DNA from: Chloroflexota bacterium
GTDB lineage: Bacteria > Chloroflexota > Dehalococcoidia > Lucifugimonadales > Australimonadaceae
Reading direction: 5' to 3'
DNA length: 37,307 nt
Assembly: GCA_009838965.1 (NCBI GenBank)
Contig: VXQP01000106.1
Location: 1-37,307, forward strand
Of the stretch, positions 26,666 to 34,358 are shown piece by piece; within the stretch, counting starts at the first letter, position 1; the number at the start of each line of letters is the position of its first letter. The notes beneath the pieces were generated by a model. The model was not told where the DNA came from and made no database searches. It saw only the letters and a program-made list of their open reading frames with translations. The position numbers and the translations under genes are program-made.

Positions 26666-26895
26666 GAGACGCCAGGAGACCGAACAGAAGACGAGAGCCC
26701 TCAGGGGACGCCCCCGAGACAGCGGGTGCCGGGGTCGGCACCGGCCCCGCGCGCGACGCGGAGGCTAGGGAGCGGCTCGAACAGGGGCTGCGCATCCTCG
26801 CGAGGCTCGCAGTGCGCGCCTACCTCCGGAGGGAAGCGTCACTTCCTGCCGCCGACCCGGGAGAGCAACGCCCCGACTATCCGGCTGAACAATGA
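26662..26895 (+). CDS. Small protein of unknown function, paralogous-looking to 33260-33565
   Basis: 77 aa. The core ARERLEQGLRILARLAVRAY followed by LRRE resembles RERVLRTLARCIVQAHLRRQ of the minus-strand gene at 33260-33565: an Arg/Leu-rich amphipathic helix. The flanks are Pro/Gly-rich and probably disordered. Its ATG overlaps the stop of the frame before it. It ends facing the minus-strand frame that ends at 26877. No function can be assigned. Confidence 0.45.
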   Translation: MRDARRPNRRREPSGDAPETAGAGVGTGPARDAEARERLEQGLRILARLAVRAYLRREASLPAADPGEQRPDYPAEQ

Positions 26896-27095
26896 GACCG
26901 GTCTGCACGGACTGCCGGCTCCAGCCCCTCCGTTCCAGCCGCGTTCGACGGACACGTCGAGATGATCCGGCGCCTCGTGGGCGCGAAGCGGTTCCGCATT
27001 GTTCGCCTGATGTCGTCCACGTCGTCGTCGTCCGTGCCGCCCTCGGTTTCGCCATGCACGAGGTGGCCCGCGTATCCGTCGTGGAGCTCAACCAC
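26877..27095 (-). CDS. Possible small acidic protein
   Basis: 72 aa from GTG 27095, but the start is poorly supported. The frame shows high GC at third positions like the real genes nearby, and protein-like text such as VELHDGYAGHLVHGETEGG followed by an Asp run and RRTMRNRFAPTRRRII. The coding frame continues upstream without an ATG, so the start may be lost. It would be convergent with the small gene ending at 26895. Confidence 0.22.
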   Translation of the reverse strand: MVELHDGYAGHLVHGETEGGTDDDDVDDIRRTMRNRFAPTRRRIISTCPSNAAGTEGLEPAVRADRSHCSAG

Positions 27096-27147
27096 GGCTG
27101 CGTTCCCGTCGGGGTCATTGTCAGGTTGCCGATTGCTCTCCTCACCG

Positions 27148-27396
27148 TCATGCCGCCACCTTCTCGACCTCTCGGACGTCGCCCATGCCGAGGTCTCCGC
27201 CCGTTCCGTGCGCCGTTCGCTCGTGACCATCGACGGCGTATCCGCTCTCGCTGGGATGATCCGGCCAGCGCGCGGTCCCGCCCACGCTCCCGACGTCGGC
27301 CCGCAGAACACGCTGGGGGAGGTGCTCCCTCACGAGTTCAGCCATGCCCAGCGCGTAGCGCAACCCCGTGCCGCCGTGACGCGTCACCGTCCTCAT
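27148..27396 (-). CDS. Possible small hypothetical protein
   Basis: 82 aa from ATG 27396, with GAGG 5 nt upstream. Codon use is strongly GC at third positions and the text looks natural (TGLRYALGMAELVREHLPQR; a polar Gly-rich middle; GDVREVEKVAA at the end). No family is recognised. A GTG at 27441 would add 15 residues. Competing plus-strand frames across the same bases are Arg/Ser-rich shadows. Confidence 0.35.
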   Translation of the reverse strand: MRTVTRHGGTGLRYALGMAELVREHLPQRVLRADVGSVGGTARWPDHPSESGYAVDGHERTAHGTGGDLGMGDVREVEKVAA

Positions 27397-27853
27397 CACG
27401 GCCTCAGCATGGCCCCCGCGAAGTTCGCCCTCACCTCTCACCCTCCCTGTGCCGTTTTGTCATCGCCACTCGTAGCACTTGTCCTCGCCCCGGTCACCGG
27501 CAGCTGCAAGACATGCAATCGTCAGGAGTGGCCCTTGCAATCCGGCTTGCCACAGCAGGTAACCCCAAAGTGTTTACTGCGTCGCTCCCCGCGCAGGCGC
27601 GGAATCCCATAGCGGCCTTGCCCACGACCTCGGCGTCCCATTGCCACTTACCTGATTTCTCTGTCCCACCCCCACACCCCAACCACCCGTTTGCCATGCG
27701 GGCTAAACGGAAGGGTCGCCCGCGAACCCCCTTCCAGGGCGTACCCGCCGTAGCCGAGGTCGCGCATGCTGACACGAGCCCCTTGCGCCGTGCGAAACAC
27801 GGCTGCGAGCCTGACGGAGAGTCCGTCGTCGTCGAGGACAGGAGGTGAGTTTG
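27397..27853. other. Divergent intergenic region upstream of the replication-relaxation gene
   Basis: No gene is supported. A minus-strand frame ending at 27494 (containing SGKWQWDAEVVGKAAMGFRA) looks slightly protein-like but lacks a start signal. A strong Shine-Dalgarno AGGAGGTGA (27840-27848) ends 5 nt before the next gene. No promoter stands out. Confidence 0.4.
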
Positions 27854-29554
27854 ATGGAGCGTGAGATGCAGATGCTGCGCGCCCTGGCGTCGATGTCGTT
27901 CGCTGACACGCTGGAGATGGCGGTCATCCTCGGCGAGGCGTACGCGACGGTGCACCGCGCGCTGAGCGGCCTGCTCGCCGACGGCATCGCCGCACGGGTC
28001 AATCACGGAACGGTCCACCTGCCGACGAGCGGGAGGTGGTTCCTGACAGCCGAGGGCATTGACGAGGCCGCCGACCAGCTGGGCTTCGCGGCGCCGTCCG
28101 AGTTCGTGCGAGCGTACCCGGTCTCGCAGCAGTGGCTGACGCTGCTGCTGCGCCGGATGGACGCGGTGGCATCGGTCTACCGGCTGGCGGTTGCGCTTTC
28201 GCCGGGGCATAGCTCGCTCCGCTCCCGGGTGGAGTTCCACCGCCGCGGGCGGTTCGACGCGACGATCACCCTGCACAACGGCCGCAGCTTCGGCGTGGTG
28301 CGCCAGGGGCTGGCGCTGCGCAGGCGCTCGCTGCACGACCGCCTGCGTGCCATAGCGCAGTACGACCCCTCCCTCCGGCCCGGCACGGTGCTTGTCCTCG
28401 TGCCAAGCCCGTGGGAGCAGCGGCTGACGGCTCGGCTGTGCGAGCGGGTGCATCTCTACGACTGCTACGTCGCAGAGGAGTCGCGCGACGCGCTGGAGAG
28501 CGAGAACAGCCACCTCTGGCTGGAGCGGACGTGGACGTATGGCGATGAGTACCACACGCTTCACGACGTGCGCTCGCGGTGCCGCAGCGGCAGGGGTTGG
28601 TTGATGCAGCAGCGGGGCCGGAGACGCGCCTCGCTGCCCCATCCGGAGCGGATGGCGCGCTCGGCGCCTACGTTCGGCCTGAGCCCGTCGGAGAAGCGCG
28701 TCCTCGACCTCGTGACCGACCATCCGATGCTGCCGCGCGAACACCTCGGGCGCTGGCTCGGCGTCTCCGAGGGGCGCGTGAGCCAGGTGATGCGCAGCCT
28801 CGTGGATACGTGGGGCCTGATCGAGCGCCACGGACGTCGTGGCCGCGTTCGCTACACGCTGTCTGACGGAGGCATCCGCCACGTGGCCCACCGGGACCGG
28901 GCGCAGCTCCCGGCGGCGCGTGAGACGTGGAGCACGGCGCTCACGACCGACCACCACGGCCGCAGGCGTCACCTGGGACACCGGATCGACACCTGGGCGC
29001 GCCAGACGAGGCACGCTGACGCGGTGACGTGGTTCCTGTCGGAGCTGGCGGCAGAGACGCTGGCGGATGATTCGAGCGAGCTGCTGTGGACGATTCCGAC
29101 CGAGCGGGCGACACGGTCCGTCAGACGTGGAGAGCCGGTCATCGCGCCGGATGCGGTCGGAGAGCTGATCGCCGGGGACAGCCGTGTGCCGTTCTACCTC
29201 GAATGCGAGCACCGCGCGCGCCATCCCCGCGGGGTCAGGGCCAAGCTGAGGCCGTACACGCGTTACTACCACTGGGGAGAGTTGGAGGACGATCATCCCC
29301 CGTTCCCGTTCACCCTGTTCGTCGTCGACAGTGAGGACATCGAGGATACCTACGTGCGGACGGCGGCGGTGATGAGGTCTATGACGATTCCGGTGCTGGT
29401 CTCGTGCCGGCCGGTGCTGGAGCGCTCCGGGATACTGGGCCGTTCCTGGCGTCCGCTGTGGGCGCCCGCGAGCTCGCGACTGCGGTTGTCGGAGCTACGA
29501 GCCTACCGTTGGAGTCCCCTGTACAACGTGATGCATTGTGATGGTGATGTGTGA
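27854..29554 (+). CDS. Replication-relaxation family protein
   Basis: 566 aa, matching the layout of Replic_Relax proteins encoded on plasmids and integrative elements. A winged-helix domain lies at about residues 5-70 (ASMSFADTLEMAVILGEAYATVHRAL). A second one is at about 280-345 (LSPSEKRVLDLVTDHPMLPREHLGRWLGVSEGRVSQVM). The C-terminal nuclease-like region has FYLECEHRARHPRGVRAKL then YTRYY near 445, an E-x-E...K arrangement seen in this family. ATG 27854 is chosen for its near-perfect AGGAGGTGA 5 nt upstream. It is the best marker that this region derives from a mobilizable element. Biochemical function is not established. Confidence 0.75.
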   Translation: MEREMQMLRALASMSFADTLEMAVILGEAYATVHRALSGLLADGIAARVNHGTVHLPTSGRWFLTAEGIDEAADQLGFAAPSEFVRAYPVSQQWLTLLLRRMDAVASVYRLAVALSPGHSSLRSRVEFHRRGRFDATITLHNGRSFGVVRQGLALRRRSLHDRLRAIAQYDPSLRPGTVLVLVPSPWEQRLTARLCERVHLYDCYVAEESRDALESENSHLWLERTWTYGDEYHTLHDVRSRCRSGRGWLMQQRGRRRASLPHPERMARSAPTFGLSPSEKRVLDLVTDHPMLPREHLGRWLGVSEGRVSQVMRSLVDTWGLIERHGRRGRVRYTLSDGGIRHVAHRDRAQLPAARETWSTALTTDHHGRRRHLGHRIDTWARQTRHADAVTWFLSELAAETLADDSSELLWTIPTERATRSVRRGEPVIAPDAVGELIAGDSRVPFYLECEHRARHPRGVRAKLRPYTRYYHWGELEDDHPPFPFTLFVVDSEDIEDTYVRTAAVMRSMTIPVLVSCRPVLERSGILGRSWRPLWAPASSRLRLSELRAYRWSPLYNVMHCDGDV

Positions 29555-29742
29555 GCGGCCCAGCGGACGCCACAGGCCATCCCATATGGGTGAGAGGCAA
29601 TAGCAGCGGAAAGATTCGATACTCGTGGGTGGTAGACCTAGGATAGTTGAGCAGGCCGCAGCGGCCAACTACCCACTGACGAGGTTCAAACGAGTCAATG
29701 GCGCTGGGAGGGCTGCTGGGGCGCGGAGATGCGGCGGCCAAG

Positions 29743-30801
29743 CTAACTGCCAGGCTCTGCGCACAGGCTCCTGTCCCCGGATGCACTGGCAACTTCCGAG
29801 AAGAAGTCCTCGTAACCCATGACGAGCGTCTCTTGGCCGCCATTCACCCGAATCTCAGTGCGGACCTGCTTCTGGTTGAGATCAGGCTCCAAGTAAAATC
29901 TCGGTGTGGTGAAGAACACCTGAGTCGTGACCTCCTTAACATCGGCAGGAAGACCCGCTGGGTACTTCCTAGCAAGATGTTGCCGCTCAGCCCTATCCAG
30001 AATAGTTTTCAGAGGACCTGAGTTTACGGAACTGGCGCCTCCGACGATTGAACCTCCGAGCGTGTATAGATTCTGGGTCAAGAAAACGATGTCCTTGACG
30101 CTGGATGACGGAGATAGCTTCTTCACAATCCCCCACAGCTTTCCTATCAGATCCTTGACGGTCAGACCTCTGACAACTTTGCCGACCTCCGAGAGATATT
30201 CGGCCACGTTGAATTTGAGGCCCATCTGAGGATCTTCGACCATGAACTGCTCATCCGACATCAGGTCCACCACCTGGTGGCCTCTTATAGCTATGTACCT
30301 GTTGTGCACAAGCAAGTCCGCTATCTTTCTAATCTCGATTCTGCCGACCTCGCCATCGTCGTAGTCATAGACATTGACTTTTCGCCCCTTGAGTTGAGTC
30401 GGGAAAACTTCGGAAAGGATGCGGATGTTCACGGACACCGCCAGCAGCACATCCTCAAGCAAGTCTTCCTGCTCATCAAGGATGCGATCCGCTGTCTCGG
30501 ATTCAGGAAGTTCCGAACTCCCCGGTGTGGATAGAGAGATGCCTTCAGCAGCTAGCTTGGCCTGGGATACGGAGTGCAACTTCTCGATCCGGTCCAGTTG
30601 CGACTGAAGTTTCAACAGAGTTCGCTCAACTGTCCCGTAAACTACCTCTTTCCCATTAGGTTTTGTCTTGGAGATGATGAAGGGTTTCTCCCACCGCTGA
30701 TTGGCCACGCTACGGTCCACAATGTGCACCGCACCATACAAATAGGGCTTGTGTTGGTCGTTGTAGAAGACTTGGAGTCTGTTCGTTTCTTCGATTGACA
30801 C
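29743..30801 (-). CDS. Protein of unknown function with no recognised domain
   Basis: 352 aa, not recognised. Soluble, with mixed alpha/beta character. Notable parts are the N-terminal beta-like LQVFYNDQHKPYLYGAVHIV, a coiled-coil-like segment near residues 60-90 (TVERTLLKLQSQLDRIEKLH), an acidic stretch (SETADRILDEQEDLLEDVL), and a C-terminal portion with FFTTPRFYLEPDLNQKQV. GTG 30801 is chosen because GGGGAG lies 7 nt upstream; the longer GTG 30834 lacks one. Codon use is less GC-biased than the core genes, consistent with foreign origin. No membrane segment. Confidence 0.7.
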   Translation of the reverse strand: MSIEETNRLQVFYNDQHKPYLYGAVHIVDRSVANQRWEKPFIISKTKPNGKEVVYGTVERTLLKLQSQLDRIEKLHSVSQAKLAAEGISLSTPGSSELPESETADRILDEQEDLLEDVLLAVSVNIRILSEVFPTQLKGRKVNVYDYDDGEVGRIEIRKIADLLVHNRYIAIRGHQVVDLMSDEQFMVEDPQMGLKFNVAEYLSEVGKVVRGLTVKDLIGKLWGIVKKLSPSSSVKDIVFLTQNLYTLGGSIVGGASSVNSGPLKTILDRAERQHLARKYPAGLPADVKEVTTQVFFTTPRFYLEPDLNQKQVRTEIRVNGGQETLVMGYEDFFSEVASASGDRSLCAEPGS

Positions 30802-30940
30802 TGCATCACTCCCCACCGACGCGTCTAGCCACACCTACCGAATCGCGCCTCGCAGGGGCTACCTCCGCGGGTATCGGGATCAGCCACTCTGTACCGGCCT
30901 TCACCGCTCCTCGCACCTGGCCATGGCGAACCCTAGCCCT

Positions 30941-31186
30941 TCACTTCTGGGGAAGTTCCTCGACGATGGTGCCCCTCCACACCACGTCATCATGGAGGCC
31001 ATCGCCGCTCAGGCGCACCTCGGTGTCCGTACCCTTGGGGGACAGCCGGATGCAGTTCCAGCAGCGTATCTTGCCACCCGTGCCTTCCAGCAGCGGGGCG
31101 GGAGCATTCTTTACGTGCTGGCAATCATCATCGTCGTGGTACCTCTGGGACTTGAGGGAGATGTACTTGGGAGCCATTCGCGCCAT
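30941..31186 (-). CDS. Small protein with CxxC motif
   Basis: 81 aa, family not recognised. Basic N-terminus (MARMAPKYISLKSQRYH), an Asp run with a Cys, then IRCWNCIRLSPKG with C-x2-C, which could form half a zinc site with the earlier Cys-x-His (DCQH). GGAGG 6 nt before ATG 31186 supports it strongly over the overlapping plus-strand frame. It may follow other genes of the accessory region in one transcript, but the distance to 30801 is about 140 nt. Confidence 0.6.
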   Translation of the reverse strand: MARMAPKYISLKSQRYHDDDDCQHVKNAPAPLLEGTGGKIRCWNCIRLSPKGTDTEVRLSGDGLHDDVVWRGTIVEELPQK

Positions 31187-31279
31187 GCCAAACCTCCGGC
31201 GTCCCTTAGTGCCCTGGACTCTCGCTGATGGGACTATAGGGGCCGCGTCAAGGTGAGGTCAAGGCAAGCCCACCCTGTG

Positions 31280-31342
31280 GACTTTTGCATCAGAATGGGG
31301 CACTTGATGCAAAAGTCGGCTCATGCAGGGGGTTTTGCATCA
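31280..31342. promoter_or_regulatory. Three copies of TTTTGCATCA, two forming a perfect 13-bp inverted repeat
   Basis: GACTTTTGCATCA (31280-31292) is inverted as TGATGCAAAAGTC (31305-31317) with a 12-nt spacer. A third direct copy TTTTGCATCA is at 31333-31342, exactly 50 bp after the first. The arrangement resembles a multi-site operator or a short iteron array. It lies in the divergent gap between the CxxC gene and the restriction-methylase remnant. No protein that binds it is identified. Confidence 0.6.
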
Positions 31343-31489
31343 AAGCCACCCTTACTGTGCATCCTGTCCGTCGCCCCCTTGCCACCCATGAAGGCGGTGT
31401 GGGATGCGGTCGTCCTCGACACTAACGCCAATCCCGCGCGCAGCGGAACGGCATCGACGCCAGGGCGCGCAGCGCGCGCATCTCCATTC

Positions 31490-31968
31490 CTATCGGAACT
31501 GATCCCTGTCCTCGCCGCCGATGACGACTATCTGGCGCAGTCAGCCAAGCAGGGCAGAGTGCGCATGGGTGTCCTCACGGACGGCAAGCACTGGCTGCTG
31601 CGCTGGCCCGGCGCGGGTGAAGAGGTCCGTTTGACCCGCCCGTATCTGGTTCACTCTCCATGAGTGGCTGCGAGACTACGCCCTGGGCGTCCCTGAGAGC
31701 CTGAAGCCCAATAGAGAAGAGATCGCCAAGCATTTCGGCCAGGGCAGCCCCTCCTACCAGGCGGGACATCGCCGCCCTGAAGGCCCACCACCAAGAGAAC
31801 GCCGGGAAGGAGACGATCCGGATCAAGCGGCGGCTGTGGTACGACCTGCTGCGGACCGCCCTGGGCGAGACCTCCTATACGACGAAGGGGATGGATAGCC
31901 CTCTACATCACGACACGGAGGAAATGGACGACCTGTTCGTCCGACACTCCTACTTGAGCGCCAGAGGA
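31490..31968 (+). pseudogene. Type II (Eco57I-like) restriction-methylase N-terminal remnant
   Basis: Across three frames the sequence reads YLAQSAKQGRVRMGVLTDGK HWLLRWPGAGE, then LHEWLRDYALGVPESLKPNR and AKHFGQGSPSYQ, then RDIAALKAHHQENAGKETIR followed by KRRLWYDLLRTALGE and EEMDDLFVRHSYLSA. This is the N-terminal, nuclease-side region preceding the methylase domain in large fused restriction-modification enzymes. Frames shift near 31655 and 31760, an insertion-like segment interrupts after LGETSY, and everything after YLSA (the methylase core) is absent. It is a dead relic. Confidence 0.6.
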
Positions 31969-32025
31969 CTAGCAGAGCGGGGCGTCCAGGGAGGTGTGGT
32001 AACATCGGTTTGCGGGAGGTGGCCA

Positions 32026-32214
32026 ATGCCGCAACTTGACCGGATGCCAACTGATGAGCAAGCAGTGGAGAATCTTGCGAAGGAGGCCGGCGTTGCAGAC
32101 CTCATGGACCTCTATAGGAAAGTCGAAGAGGTCTATATCGCTTCGTACGGCGCTCCTTCGTCGATGCCCTTGGACTTTTTGACCGACTCCACCAACATGC
32201 TTCCACCTAGGTAG
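32026..32214 (+). CDS. Small protein preceding a Clp-fold protease
   Basis: 62 aa. Acidic and helical (DEQAVENLAKEAGVADLMDL), ending in MLPPR. GGGAGG 6 nt before ATG 32026 is a strong start signal; the longer frame to the left belongs to the restriction-methylase relic. The protease gene begins 8 nt after its stop, so the two form a unit. It could be a partner, substrate adaptor or inhibitor of the protease; none is shown. Family not recognised. Confidence 0.65.
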   Translation: MPQLDRMPTDEQAVENLAKEAGVADLMDLYRKVEEVYIASYGAPSSMPLDFLTDSTNMLPPR

Positions 32215-32222
32215 CCCGCACA

Positions 32223-33233
32223 TTGCCTACCTGGGGTGACATTCTCAAAGAACTAACTGCCTCGGCATCCCCCTCTAGCGGACCCGACTTTGACAGAGTT
32301 CGACGACATTACCTCAACCAGATGCACAATCTGACGGGCCGCGCGGTAATCCTCTATTCCAGCGCTTGGCTCGAAGCTCGCGACTTGCCTCCAGCGACCG
32401 TCTCAATTTCTCTGCAAGACATGGTTGGCTTCATGGAGGTCGTGTCAAACGTCGAAGAAGACGAACTCGATCTAATAGTCCACAGCCCCGGTGGCTCCGC
32501 GGAGGCGGCTGAGGCTATCGTGGAGTACCTGCGGACTCGCTTCAAGCACGTCCGGGCCTTCGTCCCGTTAGCGGCGATGTCAGCGGCCACCATGATTGCT
32601 CTCTCCGCAGATGAGATTGTGATGGGCGACCATTCGCAGCTAGGCCCACAGTTTCAGATTGCGACTCCCGAGGGGCCACGAGCAGCCCCTGCAAAGGCAA
32701 TCCTCGACCAGTTCGAACACGCCAAGAGAGAGTGTCGCGATCCTGCGAACTTGGCAGCTTGGATGCCAATCCTGCGCTCTTATGCCCCTGGTCTGTTGGC
32801 CCAATGCGAAGACTCCCGCGAGCTTGCGGAAGGGATGGTCTCCCAATGGCTGGCTGACTACATGTTCCAAGGAGAAGCAGACAGGGAGGAGAAGGCCAAG
32901 CGAGTCGCGGCATGGTTCGCCGACTACGACTCATTCCAGTCCCACGGTAGACGGGTCGGACCCCAGCCCGCACGTAACCAAGGTGTTCATGTAACTCGAC
33001 TGGAAGACGACCATGATCTCCAAGACGCCGTCCTCTCCGTTCATCACGCGGCCATGCACACTTTCAGCAACACCATGTCGGCCAAGATAGTCGAGAATCA
33101 CCACGGAAGGGCTTGGGTACAGTCGCGACGAGACATGCTGGTCCCTGGGCCTTCTATCCCTATCCCAGTTCCCGCACCCCAGAATCCACCGAACCGCGCG
33201 GCTAGGCGCCGACAGCAGCGAGGACGGCAGTAG
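32223..33233 (+). CDS. Clp-fold serine protease of the SDH_sah (SppA-like) family
   Basis: 336 aa. The Clp/crotonase-fold core spans about residues 70-180: LDLIVHSPGGSAEAAEAIVE forms the oxyanion strand, PLAAMSAATMIALSADEIVM holds the nucleophile Ser, and GDHSQLGPQF follows. SDH_sah (serine dehydrogenase proteinase) proteins are soluble, membrane-associated relatives of SppA. The N-terminus lacks a signal peptide. The C-terminal 40 residues are Pro- and Arg-rich. The start is TTG 32223, 8 nt after the small gene; the N-terminus PTWGDILKEL supports it. The substrate is unknown. Confidence 0.8.
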   Translation: MPTWGDILKELTASASPSSGPDFDRVRRHYLNQMHNLTGRAVILYSSAWLEARDLPPATVSISLQDMVGFMEVVSNVEEDELDLIVHSPGGSAEAAEAIVEYLRTRFKHVRAFVPLAAMSAATMIALSADEIVMGDHSQLGPQFQIATPEGPRAAPAKAILDQFEHAKRECRDPANLAAWMPILRSYAPGLLAQCEDSRELAEGMVSQWLADYMFQGEADREEKAKRVAAWFADYDSFQSHGRRVGPQPARNQGVHVTRLEDDHDLQDAVLSVHHAAMHTFSNTMSAKIVENHHGRAWVQSRRDMLVPGPSIPIPVPAPQNPPNRAARRRQQRGRQ

Positions 33234-33259
33234 CCTTCTGCATCCCCGCGCAGGTCGCT

Positions 33260-33565
33260 TCAATCTCTCTCTGCTTCACGAGGGTCTTCGAAAGCCTCTG
33301 AGGGTCGTTCGTGCTCGGTGCAGTTTCTCCCCAGAGATACTCCCTGCCGTCGCAAATGGGCCTGCACTATGCACCGTGCAAGTGTGCGGAGGACTCGCTC
33401 CCTTGCCCCTTGCTGCTTAGTCGAGTACCGCGTCGAGGGCCGTCCGGGACAACTGCGCCCCGCCGGTAGTGTCTCAGTTTGAACTGAGACACTACCGAGC
33501 GAGTCTCGCTCGCGACAACGGCAGCGGTCGCACCTGCGTGTCACATGCACGTAGCCGCTGTTCAT
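33260..33565 (-). CDS. Small protein ending an ATGA-linked gene chain
   Basis: 101 aa. ATG 33565 has AAAGGAG 5 nt upstream and overlaps the stop of the preceding gene as ATGA. The N-terminus is Cys-rich (RRCDRCRCRERD). The core RERVLRTLARCIVQAHLRRQ resembles the small gene at 26662-26895. A perfect 32-bp palindrome (33465-33496) lies in frame inside residues 24-34, suggesting it was inserted in or shaped this coding region. Function unknown. Confidence 0.5.
   Translation of the reverse strand: MNSGYVHVTRRCDRCRCRERDSLGSVSVQTETLPAGRSCPGRPSTRYSTKQQGARERVLRTLARCIVQAHLRRQGVSLGRNCTEHERPSEAFEDPREAERD
33465..33496. repeat. Perfect 15-bp inverted repeat with 2-nt centre
   Basis: GGTAGTGTCTCAGTT (33465-33479) is followed by TG and its exact complement AACTGAGACACTACC (33482-33496). 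It looks like two insertion-sequence or MITE ends joined head to head, or a protein-binding palindrome. It interrupts the minus-strand gene in frame (32 bp plus context keeps it open). Confidence 0.75.
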
Positions 33566-33777
33566 GTGGACTCCTTTCTCCGCTTGGCTGCCCTATCCCA
33601 CCGCCAGTGGCTGATGCTCGCGGTGACGAGCACGACAGCGGCTGGGATGAGGAAGAACGTCTCGCCGTCCACGATGATGTTGAGCACGAGAAGCGCGAGG
33701 ATGCACCATTGCACGATGGACGCGGCCTTCCACGCCCTTCGGCGCGAGTCTACTGAGTTGTCGTGTTGCCTGTTCAT
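33562..33777 (-). CDS. Small two-helix membrane protein
   Basis: 71 aa. Two adjacent hydrophobic segments (AASIVQWCILALLVLNIIV and FFLIPAAVVLVTASISH) with a short acidic turn (DGE) form a hairpin; the N-terminus and C-terminus (RWDRAAKRRKEST) are basic and likely cytoplasmic. ATG 33777 overlaps the lipoprotein stop as ATGA, and its own stop overlaps the next ATG the same way. Family not recognised. Confidence 0.65.
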   Translation of the reverse strand: MNRQHDNSVDSRRRAWKAASIVQWCILALLVLNIIVDGETFFLIPAAVVLVTASISHWRWDRAAKRRKEST

Positions 33778-34358
33778 ACTGCACCGCACTTTCCGAGGAC
33801 CGGCAGGAACGCCTCAGTGAAGCCCTCTGTGTAGAAGATGTAGCGTCCGCCCGCGTCCCCTGCTACCCGGACCTCGAACTCGGAAGCACCGGCCTGTAGC
33901 GCGTCAAGGATATCGTCGGCCTGCGTCGTCGGCGCGTAGGCTCCGTCCCATGCGGGGTCATACGCGGACGGCCTCCACGCCGCGACCTCGCGCAACTCGC
34001 CGTCCAGGGCGTAGGCAACGTGCGGCGCGGGCGGCTCTTCGTCGGGGAGCATCGGAAGGCGCAGGCGGTTGGGCCAGAGGAGGCTCAACTCGATGACGTC
34101 CGGATGTTCCCTCCAGTAGCACTCGACGTAGAGCCAGACGGGGACGCCACGTGCCTTCAGCGCGATCACGGGGCCGACTCCGTAGTGCTGTATCGTCCGC
34201 TGCTGGACCTCTTCCCAAGTGACCCAGCTCCCCGTAGGGATGGGCGTGGGCGTCGGCTCAGGGGTGGGCGTGGGAGTCGGGGAAGAACAAGCGAGAGGGA
34301 CGCCCAGCAGGAGCGCGAGCGGGATCGCGGCGAGTAGAACAGGTGCAAAGCGAGTCAT
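33774..34358 (-). CDS. Lipoprotein with Thr-Pro linker, unknown function
   Basis: 194 aa. A lipoprotein signal (FAPVLLAAIPLALLLGVPLACSS) ends in lipobox PLAC, followed by a Thr-Pro-rich spacer (PTPTPTPEPTPTPIP) that would hold the domain away from the membrane. The roughly 145-residue domain contains WEEVQQRTIQHYGVGPVIAL, VWLYVECYWREHPDVIELSL and a C-terminal Cys (LPVLGKCGAV). ATG 34358 has AGGAG upstream and overlaps the previous stop as ATGA. The linker and C-terminal Cys recall the J-domain protein at 23917-25605. Not recognised as a known family. Confidence 0.75.
   Translation of the reverse strand: MTRFAPVLLAAIPLALLLGVPLACSSPTPTPTPEPTPTPIPTGSWVTWEEVQQRTIQHYGVGPVIALKARGVPVWLYVECYWREHPDVIELSLLWPNRLRLPMLPDEEPPAPHVAYALDGELREVAAWRPSAYDPAWDGAYAPTTQADDILDALQAGASEFEVRVAGDAGGRYIFYTEGFTEAFLPVLGKCGAV

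Noticed and set aside
26892-27848. 318-codon plus-strand frame starting with an ATGA overlap
   Set aside because: Rich in Arg, Pro and Ser and without motifs beyond the first residues. Minus-strand frames in the same DNA show more natural codon use. Only its first residues (RPVCTDCRLQP) hint at a short real peptide.
30923-31228. 101-codon plus-strand frame
   Set aside because: Overlaps the minus-strand CxxC gene, which has a strong GGAGG site; the plus frame has none.
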